Assembly (NCBI GenBank): GCA_000827265.1
Contig: KN834805.1
Span: 127,595-191,594 of the forward strand
Source of the DNA: Collybiopsis luxurians FD-317 M1
Lineage: Eukaryota > Basidiomycota > Agaricomycetes > Agaricales > Omphalotaceae
Direction: 5' to 3'
Length of the DNA stretch: 64,000 nt
Positions 47,521-59,200 of the stretch are shown here, one piece after another (position 1 is the stretch's first letter; every line of letters starts with the position of its first letter). Below the pieces are notes generated by a model. The model made no database searches. It was not told where the DNA came from and saw only the letters and a list, made by a program, of their open reading frames with translations. The position numbers were made by a program, and so were the translations under genes.

Positions 47521-48106
47521 GGACATACCTAAATGTCCGAACACCTCCACTCTCCAGGATCGCGGCCTAGACTCAGAACATGCTTTTGCGAGTACAGCAG
47601 TGCTTTATAGCTTTGTCACGCTCTCTGTTTGTAATTACAGGGACATCGCTAGAAAATTTAACCTGATAAGGGATCCGTGTAGGGTTTTGTGTTCACGGAG
47701 CATGTAGGAGGACACTGGCGTAAAGGAAATTAATTGGAAAAGTATATAGTAATGAGACTCCGATGAGAAAAAGAAAGAAGATGGAATGTCGAAATAGGCG
47801 CGCGCTTGATCGACAATCGGCGTGAATCTACCTGCGATTCACTCGTTTGTCCATGAATTTCGCGATTTCATTTCGCGATTTCATACGCGCTGCAAGTATC
47901 ATAAACCTTGGCCACAGGCTCTTACCGTACTTGTCTCAGAAAGATATCTAAAGACCAGGTGTTCAGCTCTCCAAATCAGATAAAAGGAAGTTTTTTTTGA
48001 GTTCTTTCCCCTCAGCCTTGCTCTTCTCACTACATTTTCGAACTAGCATACTCCGTTAGTTTTCACAGTCTAGTCCCCAGTGTTGTCTCATTATTTGTCT
48101 AGAAAC
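47521..48106. promoter_or_regulatory. Upstream region of the CVNH gene
   Basis: Contains a direct repeat TTTCGCGATTTCA twice within 25 bp (47859-47882), which could be a regulator site, and a GATAAAAG element near 47980 as a TATA-like box about 125 bp before the ATG at 48107. Roles are inferred from position only. Confidence 0.4.
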
Positions 48107-49640
48107 ATGCCTTTCCACAGCTCCTGGCAGAATCCTCATCTCATCAACAGCTTTCTGACCGTTAAATATGCTGGCAAGAATGTAACGCTGGACCTCGACT
48201 CATGCCTAAGCGTCGCCAATGGCAAACTTATCTGGGGAGGCCGTGGTGGTTTCTCGGCTCTGCAGAACCAGTCCCTCAGTGGATCGGACTTCAGTGGAGA
48301 ATTAGAATTTCAAGGGAAATCGGTAACAGTCTACCTCGACCTGAGTACAAACATTCAAGTCAAGGGAGGCAAACTTGTATACGTAGCCACCAGGACCCCT
48401 TCTCCCAAACCTGTGAAGCGTGATTCCTCTCGGGCCGTTTCTCCTTCTGCGTAGGTCTTCCTGATTCGTGATGGAAATGACGTTAAATGAGATCGTCTAG
48501 TGATCCGCCCCCATCATACCAGGCTAGTTTCTTTCAAGAGTTCAAAACGTATAAGTCAACCCACCAACAGTAAGTCTTTGCATTCACACACCAGTATGCT
48601 GAAATGTCTTAACAAGTTCCTAGGATGACTTATTCAGAACAATCTTCGTTATTCTTCAAGATCAGCGTAGGAACGACGTTGCGCCTGACGAAATCCATTC
48701 TTTCTGCTGAATGCCGAGACGCGAATGGAAAACCCTGCCCATCTTCCACGTTGGATCTCAATTCTTACATCGGCATCGTCAATGGCAAGCTCGTGTGGGG
48801 ACGCGAGGGATTCTTTTCAGCCTGCCAAAGCGTCAGGCTTGAAGAGTTTCTTCTCCACGCCGAGTGCGAAGTCGATGCAAAGAAGGTTACATCAACCTTA
48901 GACCTCGCGCGCTATCTCTACGTGTACGACGGCATGCTCGGTGTCAAGGTGCACACGGACACAACCGACTTGACAAAGTTCTTCACTGAAGCACCGTGGA
49001 TGAAGGTCAAAGGTAGGCTAGCTTTTTTTAATTGGCGAATATTGTTTGTTAACGATTCTATGCAGTTGTCACCGAGACTAATTCGGACGGAGTTCTTGGA
49101 GCAGTCGGAGAGGGAGCCGCTTTCAAAACTGCTTTCAGTTCTCTAGCTGAAGCGTCATCCAAGCATATCGATGCCGAGATTACGCAGGAATTCTATGAAT
49201 CGGCCAATGTGTATCTCAAGGATATGATGGAAAACGAAGTGAAGACACAGATGACCGAGGAATTCTCTAACGCCGTGTGGACTAACATTGAAGACAAAAT
49301 CTCTGCTGAGATCGAGGAAGCCTTTTCGGTTGCCAAGAAGACCGTCCTCACAGCCTGCAAAAAGATGGTAAATGCGGCAATAGAGGATGTTTCCGTGAAA
49401 TATACCGAGTCTGTCGTCGGCCCAATGCAAGGCCGAATCGTCGAAGCATGCGACAAGCATATGCAATCGACGATAGTAGGAATCAGCGCTTCCGCCATCG
49501 CAAGGTTCCAGGAACGGGCGGAGATCTTGCTGGAGCGCGAGCTCGTTGCGGCAAGTGTTCGCCGTGCACAAACCCAGGCTCGTCTCCTCGAGATGTTTTC
49601 CGCTACTTTGCAACAGGGCGCTCTTCAATTTGGCTTCTAA
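48107..49640 (+). CDS. Protein with two cyanovirin-N homology domains and a helical C-terminus
   Basis: Four exons (48107-48450, 48501-48569, 48624-49012, 49066-49640) give 458 residues. CVNH domain 1 (about 5-95) reads VTLDLDSCLSVANGKLIWGG and VTVYLDLSTNIQVKGGKLVYV. CVNH domain 2 (about 145-250) reads AECRDANGKPCPSSTLDLNS, IGIVNGKLVWGREGFFSACQ, AECEVDAKKVTSTLDLARYL and YDGMLGVKV. CVNH proteins are beta-sheet sugar binders, some specific for high-mannose glycans. Domain 1 lacks the paired cysteines. A linker with DPPPSYQ joins the domains. Residues 268-458 are amphipathic helices (IDAEITQEFYESANVYLKDM, SAEIEEAFSVAKKTVLTACK, FQERAEILLERELVAAS), which suggests oligomerisation or membrane contact. 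No signal peptide, so probably cytosolic. Glycan binding, and any defence role, are inference. Confidence 0.8.
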
Positions 49641-50339
49641 AGGCCATGACAACTTCACGGGATCTTTCACGAATTTTGGACTTGATATATTTTTTCTCAG
49701 ATTCGGCGTCTCGTTTGATTTCTACACTCTGTATATCTGGTGTCGTATGTTTGTAGTCAGCTTCTTACCCTACTCTATGTATCTAAAAAACCGTTGCATT
49801 ATCTTGATTCTACCTACCCACCCAATAGCTTGTCATTTTGCCGAGCTTCTTTAGGGCTTGCCTCGCGCGTGCAGCATTTCATTCAATGCATCAAGCCTGT
49901 AAACGCAGCTCCCTAGCACTGCATCAAGAATCTTTCATACGAAGGTGTGGTCATCAGGACAAGACTCATCGGCGAGTCACTTTCAGAATCAATCGAGTTT
50001 TGCTGGAACACCCAATCAGCTTCTCATACAGCTAAGATTAACCGCCCTTTCATTTCGGTAAGTACCTGAATGTTTTGATTAACGGAGAAGTTCCGAGCGC
50101 TAACGCGGCTAACTTGAAGGACAAAGTTCAGCAGCATGCACGAAGAGCATTGCAACCCTTTGATTAACGAGATCTGGGCTAGGATCTACCTTAAGTTGTT
50201 GAAAATGAAGAGGATTGAACTTATCAGCACTGACAGCAGGCATGATAGATAGATAGCATATGACACCAACGCCCCAGACACACCCACCCAAGGAAACCAA
50301 CTAAGATTTCAAGACTTTGTTTCTCTCCGAACTTCGTTT
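49641..50339. other. Intergenic region, no gene seen
   Basis: Lies between the CVNH gene and the convergent broken NmrA copy D. Short frames only; no repeat unit identified. Confidence 0.5.
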
Positions 50340-51551
50340 CTACTGAGTTGGTTGGTACTTGTACGCCACCGAAGGAAAGATTGTACCGTTGATTTTTTTC
50401 TTTCTTATGAAGCTCTCGAGCGTGTACCCAGTTGGATGAACGCGCCTAATCCACTCCATATCCCTTGTCAAAAGATCGTCTCCCCAGATTCTGTACATTC
50501 CTGCGACTGTATCTCGAATGGAAGGTCCCTCCGGCCGACCTCGGACCATCGGAAGCTTGAAGTAATCTTCATGAACACCCAAATACTCTTCGACGGAAAT
50601 CCGTTCGTGGACAGCAGGTATTCCCGTCACGCGCGTGAACGTCTCGACGAGTTGATCGATGGTCATGAATTCAGTAGCAATCTTGAGATCCTAAGCTGAA
50701 GTCTCTGAACGATGGTCGAAAGTGTAGCGAGCCCACCAGCCAATGTCTTCGAGACTGATTGCGGGGATGTGACCATCTCCTGTCGGAATCGCCCAGACGA
50801 CAACACCGTTGCGTCGCTGTGGGAGAGGCCCGAGAAGTGTCTGCAGGCGCATATAGTCAATGAATCATTCGGAATTGAAGAGAGCACCGCGCTTCACCTT
50901 CCAGGTTCTCCAGATAGGGGCCAGTTGTAATGATAGTCCATGTTAACGAATCCCCGTTGGGGCTCGAAGGCTGGACTTGCAAAAAGTCGCCAAAGGTACC
51001 CTTCCCATCATAATGGATAGTATGGTATTTCGGATTGAAATTTCCAAGCTACGTACTATTAGAATCTGTTGCCAAAAAAGATACAGTTGAAGAAGAGTCC
51101 GACCTTGCTAGCATAATCAAGACCGCTCCAAATAAAATGCTTCAATTGTGCTCGGTGCGCTTGTTCGAATATCTTTACAGCAGCGTAGATTTCGTTCTTT
51201 TCGCCGACTGTAAATGTGTCGGTGTTGACGAAAACTCCGTAGCAGCCTTCAAGTGCAGAGGCGATGTCGCTGAGGTTGTCAAAATGACCTGCATACGAGC
51301 GGAAAATTAGACTTTGACTGATAAGAGGATCATCGACGTGGGGCGACATAAGACCAACCTTCGAACAATTCAGCACCCAAAGCCTCAACGGCTTGGGCTT
51401 TTTCGGTCTTCGGGTCCCGGGTAAGTGCTCTCACCGAATACGGAGATGGTGTCCCATCATCCTGTGGGGCAAGTAAAGCAGCGACGACGACCTTGCCTTG
51501 AGTACCTGTGGCACCGATGACAAGTAAACGCTTCTTGTCTGCAGATGACAT
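50340..51551 (-). pseudogene. NmrA-like gene, copy D, two disabling changes
   Basis: The sequence starts MSSADKKRLLVIGATGTQGK at 51551 and keeps the family exon pattern to the tail RDMEWIRRVHPTGYTLESF at 50340. Two lesions are visible. At 50691-50693 a TAG (CTA on plus) follows HRSETSA where intact copies have Gln or Lys. At the third intron the donor that is GTACG or GTATG in the other copies reads GAAGC (50892-50895). Retention of that intron or the stop would remove the C-terminal third (FTRVTGIPAV onward). Similarity is otherwise high, so inactivation seems recent. The 5' region and exons 1-2 appear sound, so a short Rossmann-only product cannot be excluded. Confidence 0.8.
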
Positions 51552-52566
51552 TGGATAGTAACTGAGGCTGTGTTTGGTTTCGATTTCGAGTGAACAGACA
51601 CTGGTATTTATGTCTCTTGTATGGCGAGTGGTAAAAAATATCTCTATGCGGCGTAATTCCTCCTTGAACCATATCAGTACTAACAGCGGATGATAGATGG
51701 ATAGATAGATAAAGGGATCTCGTGTGAGAACAGCCGGACCGTTGTGCAACCCTCAGCGCGCGCACCGGCGGGGAAGGTAGACTGAAGTCCGGAGCAGTAG
51801 TTCGTAGTTGAGTGAGTACATGCAGGAGTGGATAGCTGAGCAATGAAACAAGAGAATGGGTGCTTCACCCATCGGCTCCTCCTCTCTGTAAGGAGCGTTA
51901 CAGTCCTCCTCTGTCAAAAGTGGCGGCATGACGGTGACAGTGTCAACTTTTCCATAAACGTGCTGTTCGCGGACGTGCCTTTACTTTACTTTTACTAGCA
52001 TCCAAGACGGATAGACGCGATGCATTCGCTCCAATTGTGACGTGGATATACGACTCCGAGCGAGTATGCACATGCAGTCTGCGAAAATTTTCTTTTGTGC
52101 AAACTGTGACGACATAAATGGAGGCGGAGGAATTGGTGGAGAGCGCCCCACTTCCCGGTCTTATGGCATTCTAACCTTTCTTGAAGCTTCTGTACCGTAA
52201 AGCCCTAAGATCTTTACGGTTTATTTTCCTTGAAGTTTTAGTGCATAGGTCTGCTTAGTCCTTCCTTTTGCGGACTCCAGCTTGCCCAAAAATGAAAGTT
52301 GGGGCGGCCGATCTGCAGAACTCCCGCTCTAACGAACTAGAACGAATCGACCTGAAAGAACCAGCTAATCAAAATCGAGTCTCTCATCCCTCTGAACTCC
52401 ACGTTCACGCTAACAACTCATATAGGACTAAATGTCCCTAAAACATCACCCACCCAAGGAAACCAATTAGTCAAAATCAAATCTTCTTTTTTCCCTCTAA
52501 ACTTCAAGTTCAAATTATGCTAGCAATCCATATAGCCAGCAATGTCCGGTAATAACAACAGCCAAT
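51552..52566. other. Intergenic region upstream of copy D, partly duplicated
   Basis: The part 51643-52080 is the parent of the sequence at 46058-46490. It includes a GATAGATG/GATAGATA simple repeat near 51690-51710. No gene supported. Confidence 0.5.
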
Positions 52567-53804
52567 CTACTTGTGCGCCGTAGCCGGAGTGCTTTTATAC
52601 AACTTGTAACTGAAAGCAGACCCATCGTACGCCTTTTCCCTCATCCAACTCTCCAGTGTATACCCAGTCGGATGCACCCTCCTATTCCACTCCATATCCC
52701 TCGTCACCAAACCGTCCCCCCAAACCCTCCACATCCCCGCAAATGTATCCCCCACCGTAGGGCCCTCCGGCTCAATCTTAATAATAGGTCGTTCATAATG
52801 CATCGGGTACAGCTTACGGTACTCCTCGATGGAAAGCTGTTTCCGAACTGCAGGGATCCCTGTGACGCGGGTGAAGGTCTCGACGAGTTGGTCGACGGTC
52901 ATGAATTCTGTGGCGACCTTGAGGTCTTGGCCGGAGGTTTGGGAGCGGTGATCAAAAGTGTATCGGGTCCACCACCCAATGTCTTCGACGCTGATAGCGG
53001 GTATGTGTCCATCTCCGACTGGAATGGCGAAGACGACTGCACCGTTTTCGCGTTCTGTAAGGGGTCCTAGGAGTGTCTGGGGAGAGTAAAGTAATGTTTG
53101 AGATGGGATGAACGCGATTGCAAGATGAAGGATTGGACATACACCACGGAGATTTTCTATATATGGGCCGCAGGTTATGATTGTCCATGTTAACGAATCA
53201 CCGTCAGGACTCGAGGGCTGCGAGCGTAGATAATCGCTGACGACGCCTTTCGCATCCAGATGAACAGCATGGTATTTTGGATCGTAATTCCCTAGCTAGC
53301 CGGGACCAAACAGGAATTAAGGCCTCGATAGTATAGGGATAATTTGGTTTATGAAGACCCAGCGTACCTTGCTACCATAATCTAGCGAACTCCAAATAAA
53401 ATGCTTCATCTGAGAAGCACGATGTGCCTGTTCAAACATCTTGATCCCAGCGTAAATCTCTCCCTTCTCCCCAACTGAAAACGTATCCGTATTGACAAAT
53501 ACCCCGTAACACCCTTCATACGCAGCCGCGACGCTATCCATATCGTCGAATGTACCTGGTGCACGCAAGTTTGAGGTTCATCCGAGGGAAAATGATGTCT
53601 GAAAAGCAGACCTTGAAACAACTCCGCACCCAATGCAGCAAGCCCTTGCGCCTCTTCGCTCGTCGGATCGCGTGTTAATGCCCTAACTGAATACGGAGAT
53701 GGCGTTCCATCGTCTTGGGGTGCCAGGAGAGAAGAAACGACAGGTCTCCCTTGAGCTCCGGTTGCGCCGACGACTAAGATGAGTTTCTTGGTCGGCAGTG
53801 GCAT
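52567..53804 (-). CDS. NmrA-like NAD(P)-binding protein, copy E
   Basis: Exons 53612-53804, 53368-53555, 53143-53295 and 52567-53076 give 347 residues beginning MPLPTKKLILVVGATGAQGR. It shows GCYGVFVNTDTFSVGEKGEI, GIKMFEQAHRASQMKHF, SVEDIGWWTRYTFDHRSQTS, VETFTRVTGIPAVRKQ and RDMEWNRRVHPTGYTLESW. WNRR replaces the usual WIRR. The upstream GTG at 53816 is open, but the ATG at 53804 fits the family length. Intact; head-to-tail with copy D, about 1 kb apart. Confidence 0.9.
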
Positions 53805-54417
53805 GCGGCTAGTCACTGATTGGATTGAACAAGCACTAAGTTCTTTGTGTTAACCCGAAGTAATTGTTGGAGTCGGACCTGTCATGGCTGATATCGATGA
53901 AGCCTGAAAAGCTACCGGGGCGAGCCGCGGACCGGTTGATGGAGTGCCTTTCAAGGCCATTTTGGTAGCCAGTCGTGTTTGATTGGTAAAATAATAATAC
54001 TAGGGTACACATACTTACTTACAGCAAGCACTACCTGAAATTAAATAATGTAGAACAAGAGCCAATTTTCGCGTCACGTCGAGCGTGTGCGGGGTACCGA
54101 CACACACCAAAAAAAGAGAGGGAGAGGGAGAGGGAGAGAGAGAAGGAAGGATGGTACAGCAAAAGAAGTACCTTGCAATCGTGAAAAATCATTGTGGCCA
54201 GTGAAGGATACACAGTAAAACACACAGCAGTGATATATAGGCCCAAGAAAAAACCGTCAAACGAGGGGCGAGCGGGGAAGCAAAATGAGAGCAACACGGC
54301 GTGAAAAAGAAAATCAGGAAAGAATGCATCATGGGAAAAGGATCGGGGCGTTATATAAGGAGAGAATCAGGAAAAGAATTCCAATGAAGCCGCCGTAAAC
54401 TGATGGACCGTTGCAGC
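53805..54417. other. Intergenic region with GA-rich simple repeat
   Basis: Holds a GAGAGGGAGAGGGAGAGAGAG microsatellite-like tract at about 54115-54145, probably within the 3' untranslated region of the tail-anchored protein gene. No open reading frame of note. Confidence 0.5.
54115..54145. repeat. GA-rich microsatellite
   Basis: AGAG and GGAGAGGGAGAG units in a pure purine run. It is likely to vary in length between strains. Confidence 0.8.
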
Positions 54418-55332
54418 TCATAGCTTGAATATGAAAAAGACAGCCAGGACAATGAGCACACCCATAGCCGCCCAACTCCCCCAAAGCAACATGCGCATCA
54501 CCGTCGTCGAAGGGAGGCCACTCCTAAAAACAACTCCCCGCTTGATACGGAAGGTGTTGTGAAGGTACCCCGGACTTTTGGAATTGGAATTGGAATTTGA
54601 ACTCGAATATCCAACGCGATCCTCGCGAAATGGAGACGAAGACGAGGACGATTCAGAATGCGAAGCTGAAGAAGGCCAACGGTACGAGTACCACCCTGGA
54701 CCATCGAAACGAGAACGAGTCGAATCCACCGAATCCCTCCCTCTGTACGGGTCCAAATCTTCAGAAGTAAGAAGACTATCATCCTCGATAAACGTCTCTT
54801 CCATATTTCGAAGATCAACGGAGGCATTTTTGGACGTGGAGTATGCGGAGAAAGAGTCGTCAATGTGTCGTTGTTTCTTAAAACGCTGGGGTAGGGACGG
54901 ATAGACGATGGGTGAAGGGGAATAATTTAGGTTTGAGTTGGGAGTTTGTGGCGACAAGCTAGAGTTTGGGGAGTCACTGGCGGAAGGAGGGGGAGTAGGA
55001 AGACCGTGTAAACCGACGATATTAGATACATTTGCGTTTACATTGGCGGTGTCGCATGAAATGAATGAACGGGGTGAACTGGATGACGAAGGCGAGCGAG
55101 TACGAGTCGTGCTCGTACTCGAGCCCGTACTTGGGCTACGAGGAAACTTGAACGACTGAAATTTTGTTCTATCCGCATCTGTTACATGATATGGAGTCGT
55201 TTTTCCAACGACCAAAGGAGAGGAATCCGCCAACTGCGACTGCGACTGGCTACCAAAACCGAGACCAAAACGGGAGGCGCTGGACCTATTTCTCAAATGA
55301 CTCTGAGATTTGGTAAATTCTGTACGAGACAT
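54418..55332 (-). CDS. Serine-rich tail-anchored membrane protein
   Basis: Single exon of 304 residues, starting MSRTEFTKSQSHLRNRSSAS. Most of the chain is disordered and very rich in Ser, Asn and Pro (SSSSSPRSF, PTPPPSASDSPN, SSSNSNSNSKSPGY). A single hydrophobic segment sits at the extreme C-terminus (MLLWGSWAAMGVLIVLAVFF), followed by IFKL, so the protein would be tail-anchored with its body in the cytosol. There are many SP and TP sites for kinases. I do not recognise a family. Open frames on the opposite strand in this stretch are shadows of biased codon use. The single exon is unusual in this gene-rich, intron-rich window. Confidence 0.75.
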   Translation of the reverse strand: MSRTEFTKSQSHLRNRSSASRFGLGFGSQSQSQLADSSPLVVGKTTPYHVTDADRTKFQSFKFPRSPSTGSSTSTTRTRSPSSSSSPRSFISCDTANVNANVSNIVGLHGLPTPPPSASDSPNSSLSPQTPNSNLNYSPSPIVYPSLPQRFKKQRHIDDSFSAYSTSKNASVDLRNMEETFIEDDSLLTSEDLDPYRGRDSVDSTRSRFDGPGWYSYRWPSSASHSESSSSSSPFREDRVGYSSSNSNSNSKSPGYLHNTFRIKRGVVFRSGLPSTTVMRMLLWGSWAAMGVLIVLAVFFIFKL

Positions 55333-56266
55333 GAGAGTAAAAAGGAAAAGAGTGAGTGGAAAAAGATTGTCAGGTTTGGTCCCCTGTTGGTCGCGAGGGT
55401 CGTCTGCACAAGGTCGTCGTCGTCGTTTTGGTATTGATCAGGGCGCTTATGAACGGAGCGGAGTAATTTACAGAGCGGGCGCAAGACAGCAAGAAGGCAG
55501 CTGCCAGCCATTCAATATCCCCGCCAGAAGCTCCGACTGCATCCTGAACATGGTCCAAGAGCGGCTGGTATCTTGTCCTGAAAATAGATGCAAAGCGCTG
55601 CTGCTGCGGATACGGTTCCCCTGAACGAGCGCTTAATAGCCTCGCAAGGGCAGCAGCCACTCAGCTAATTCGGTTTCAACGCATGGCGCTTTCGCCTTGA
55701 TGTAGATATAGCATCGTTCGTTACTCCCTGCCTTTCGATCTCCATGTCAGATTGAGTTTGCATTGATTCTATCTATCTATGTAAAAAGACAAAGTCGAGA
55801 GGAAACAAAGAGATTGAAAACGAGAGTGGCGTTGAACAAATTCCAAACCAATCCAAAAAATCGTAAAGTTTGAGTACTGTACTCGAGTGAAATGTTGATA
55901 GAGATACATCCGTCATCAAAGGGGGAGGAGGGGGAAGAGGTAGTGGTGGGTAGTGGTGGACACTAGCTTTTCAAGTCCAGACAAAAGAGAATACGAATGA
56001 GCGAAAGGGAAGTTGAGAGAAGGAAGGGAGTGAGAAACAGAACGAGAATGAAAGAAAGACACAGGCTACATAGTACAAAGTTACAGAAAGCAAAAACGAA
56101 ACAATCACAAAGCAAGGAGGAGAGACAAAGACAAAGACAAAAAAGGAAAAACAGAGGGAAAAACAGAGATGAAGCTGGTATCAGTCGTCATGAAATAAAT
56201 TAGACCAAATCTCTAATAGATATCGTCATACATTCTTCGTTGAAGCCAGCCCTGGAGAAAAAATAT
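55333..56266. other. Intergenic region with purine-rich tract
   Basis: 55333-55680 is probably promoter and leader of the tail-anchored protein gene. 55990-56190 is a long purine-rich stretch (AAAGAC and GAGAGA units) just 3' of the next minus-strand gene, probably in its 3' untranslated region. No gene supported. Confidence 0.5.
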
Positions 56267-59200
56267 CTATGTCTGATAGTACTGGTTATGATTATCATGA
56301 GATGAAGTCGGATCGCCCCAATACGAGTTATCATGCTGGTGCTGGGAGGAAAGCGTCGTCCAGACCTGCGTCGACGACGGCGCAGAGTGGTGATCGCCCG
56401 CGCCGTTGTGAGCGGGATGAGAAGGGTGAGCATTATACGCGCCGTACGCCTGTGACCCGTGCTGCTGCTGCTGCTGTTGCAATTCCTCCATCGAAGGCTT
56501 GACATCGTACGAAACCGTGTCGAATATCATCGGATCATCCATAACTCCGTTGATCACAGACTGAACATTCACCATGTCTCCGTGCATCCCACCCGAACCG
56601 GAAGGATCGTAGCCGTCGAACATCACCGCTGCTCCTGCATTATTGTAATATTCTTGTGGAGATGGGAGATGTGGAGCAGTACTTTGTTTCTGCGTCTGAG
56701 GGAAGGACGGAGGACTGGGCTGGTGAGGGTGGGATTGCGTTCCGAACGTTGGTGTACTGTACGGGGAGTTGGCAGGTCCACCTCCGTTCGAAGAGCCAGC
56801 CGTACCATACGGACTCGATGACGGCGACGACGAAAATGGACCATTGAAGCCGTCAACACCTGTCCCTGGCGTCTGATTGAATTGGAAATCGTACGAAGTT
56901 GCCGCTTCTGGTGTAGCGTCGTAGGAGGTCGGAGAGTCGACGTACGTCTGCTGAAGGTTATGGTTGTGTTGCCTAGACGAAATCGAGGGACCGCTGACAG
57001 CTTGAGGAGAGGCCATTTCCATGGATTGTTGTTGCTCCTCATAGTTGGCCATTGGATAATCCGCAGGGGTGGACGAAGACAACGTCGAATCTCGCCTTGG
57101 TCTCTGAACATGCAGACGAGGATCCTGAGAGAGCGAGGACGAGCGAGAACGATATGCGAACTGTTCCTGGGCAGCGGCGGCTTGAAGTTGCGGGATCGTA
57201 GGGGACTGGAAGGGTAACGAAGGGTGAGGGGTAGCAGGAGACGCCTGGGACTGGGACTGCTGAGGAAGGGTGAACATAGATCTCCCACCCGCGTTTGAAG
57301 GTTTCTCCATGACCGGTGTACCATTCGCACTTGCGGTAGCTGCGCTGGCGACGCTCACAGATTGTCGCCTGCTTGGAACCGGCGTAGAAACACTTGTCGG
57401 AGGCTGGGTTGTCGCGGGACTCGACGTAAGAGGTGATCCATCCTTAGCTGGACGTTTCCTCACGCCAACAGCAGGATAGGGTTTCTTTTGTTTCTTGTCC
57501 TTGTCATTGCCTTTAGGTGACGTATTCACGCTCAACGGCTCATGCTTGGGTTTGTCAGCTGCGCCATTAACTGTAGGGAACGGAGGCGGCCGCTTTGAAG
57601 GTGGCAGAGGCTGAGAAGAAGAAACCCCAACCCCTGGAGCTGACGCAAAATCTTGTGAACCAGGAGAAGGGGCCGTCGTGGGTGCTGGCGGAATAGTCGG
57701 ATAGACATATGCAGGAGCAGACGTTACAGGCGAACGGCTAAGCTCGTCCAATTCGTGATGTTTACGTTTCGACGGAACGTTTGGACTTGCCGAACCTCCG
57801 CCTCTGCGCGAACCGCTGCCAGTTTCAGCCCTATGCTTCAGTGCCTCAATAATCCGAATGGAGTCTTTGGAATTAATAACGAATGTCGCGCCTATAGCGG
57901 AGCCGAATTTAGAATCGGCGACACTTTTCAGAATCTCCAGCGCAACATCGACGTCTTCCATAGCGACTGCAGCCCACATCGTCGAGGGCTGTTTTATGAC
58001 TGCATGAGCACATACCACGGCAGCGTCAAAGATAGCTCGAGGGAGAGGGTAAAAGTCGAACAGGCCCGGCGAAAGACAGGCCGGGATAGGTCCACCTTCT
58101 TGCGATCTCCATAGCTCCGAAAGCGCTTTGGCAGCCTTCATGATCCCATGTGCGGCGTTGATACTACCTAGACTGGCTTGATGCGGTACACCGGCGGCGT
58201 GTTTCTTCAAGAAAGGCAGATACACTCTCAGAATGAGCCGATGCGCAGTCATTGCAACTTCGCAGCGCTGAGCGACGAGCGTTGGCTCGTTCTCGCCTTC
58301 CTGAGCAGCTTCATGATCCAGCTGGTAGTATGAAGGTAGGTCATTTAACCATGCACGGACTTCCGTTTCCATTGACGCTGCCTGGTCTATCGAATAGCAG
58401 TTGCTATTCGGCGAAGAGCCATAGTATGATGTGCGAACCTGGGGTGCATGACCAAACTCGGGAGTGTTCATTCTCCTCTTGATGCTTCGAACCAGCAATG
58501 TAAGACTTCAATAAATGGAATTCAATTTTGAATTCATAGAGTATTCAGTAGGACTCACCGAGATCGGATTTCGAAATACCGCATTCCGTCCTTGCAATAT
58601 CCAGATCCATCTTCGCCGCCACTCGCTGGAGGAGGTATCCGGATCGACAGGGGTCCAAACACCTTCTCGTCCACATTCGCCACCGGGCGTTTCGTATTAA
58701 ACGAATTGTCAGCGATCAGAGGTGGTTGATTCATTATATCGGACAGGAAGCTATAATAATAAATCCAGTTAGCGGTGAGGAATGAAAATTGAAATACCGT
58801 GAAACATACAGATCGAAATACATTATCGTCCACCAAACCCTGCGTCTAATCTCGGCTTCGTACAAGGTAAATCGCGATTCCCTCGCAGCCCTCGAAGCAG
58901 ATAAGTTCGCCAACATAGAAGGGTCAGTAAGCTTATTGTTGCTCTTAGCCTTCTTCGCTCCCGAGGGAAGACCGCCACTCGAACTAGTTGCCGAGCTAGG
59001 AGAAGGAGAACAACTGGAGTCCGACGATTGCAAAGGTCCTATGTCTTCGGGATCCTTGTTCAGGGACATTTGACGGGCGTAGTTGACGAGTTTGCCAACC
59101 TGGGAAATTGATTAGTAGACGTAGGTAGAGACCTCTAAGGTGAAACTCACGAGAGGGAACATGACTGCAGCTACACCTCTTGCACTCTTGCTCTTGGACT

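Noticed and set aside
55370..55660. 96-residue minus-strand frame upstream of the tail-anchored protein gene
   Set aside because: Same strand and directly upstream; composition fits a leader region and the frame overlaps the likely promoter without a homologue signal.
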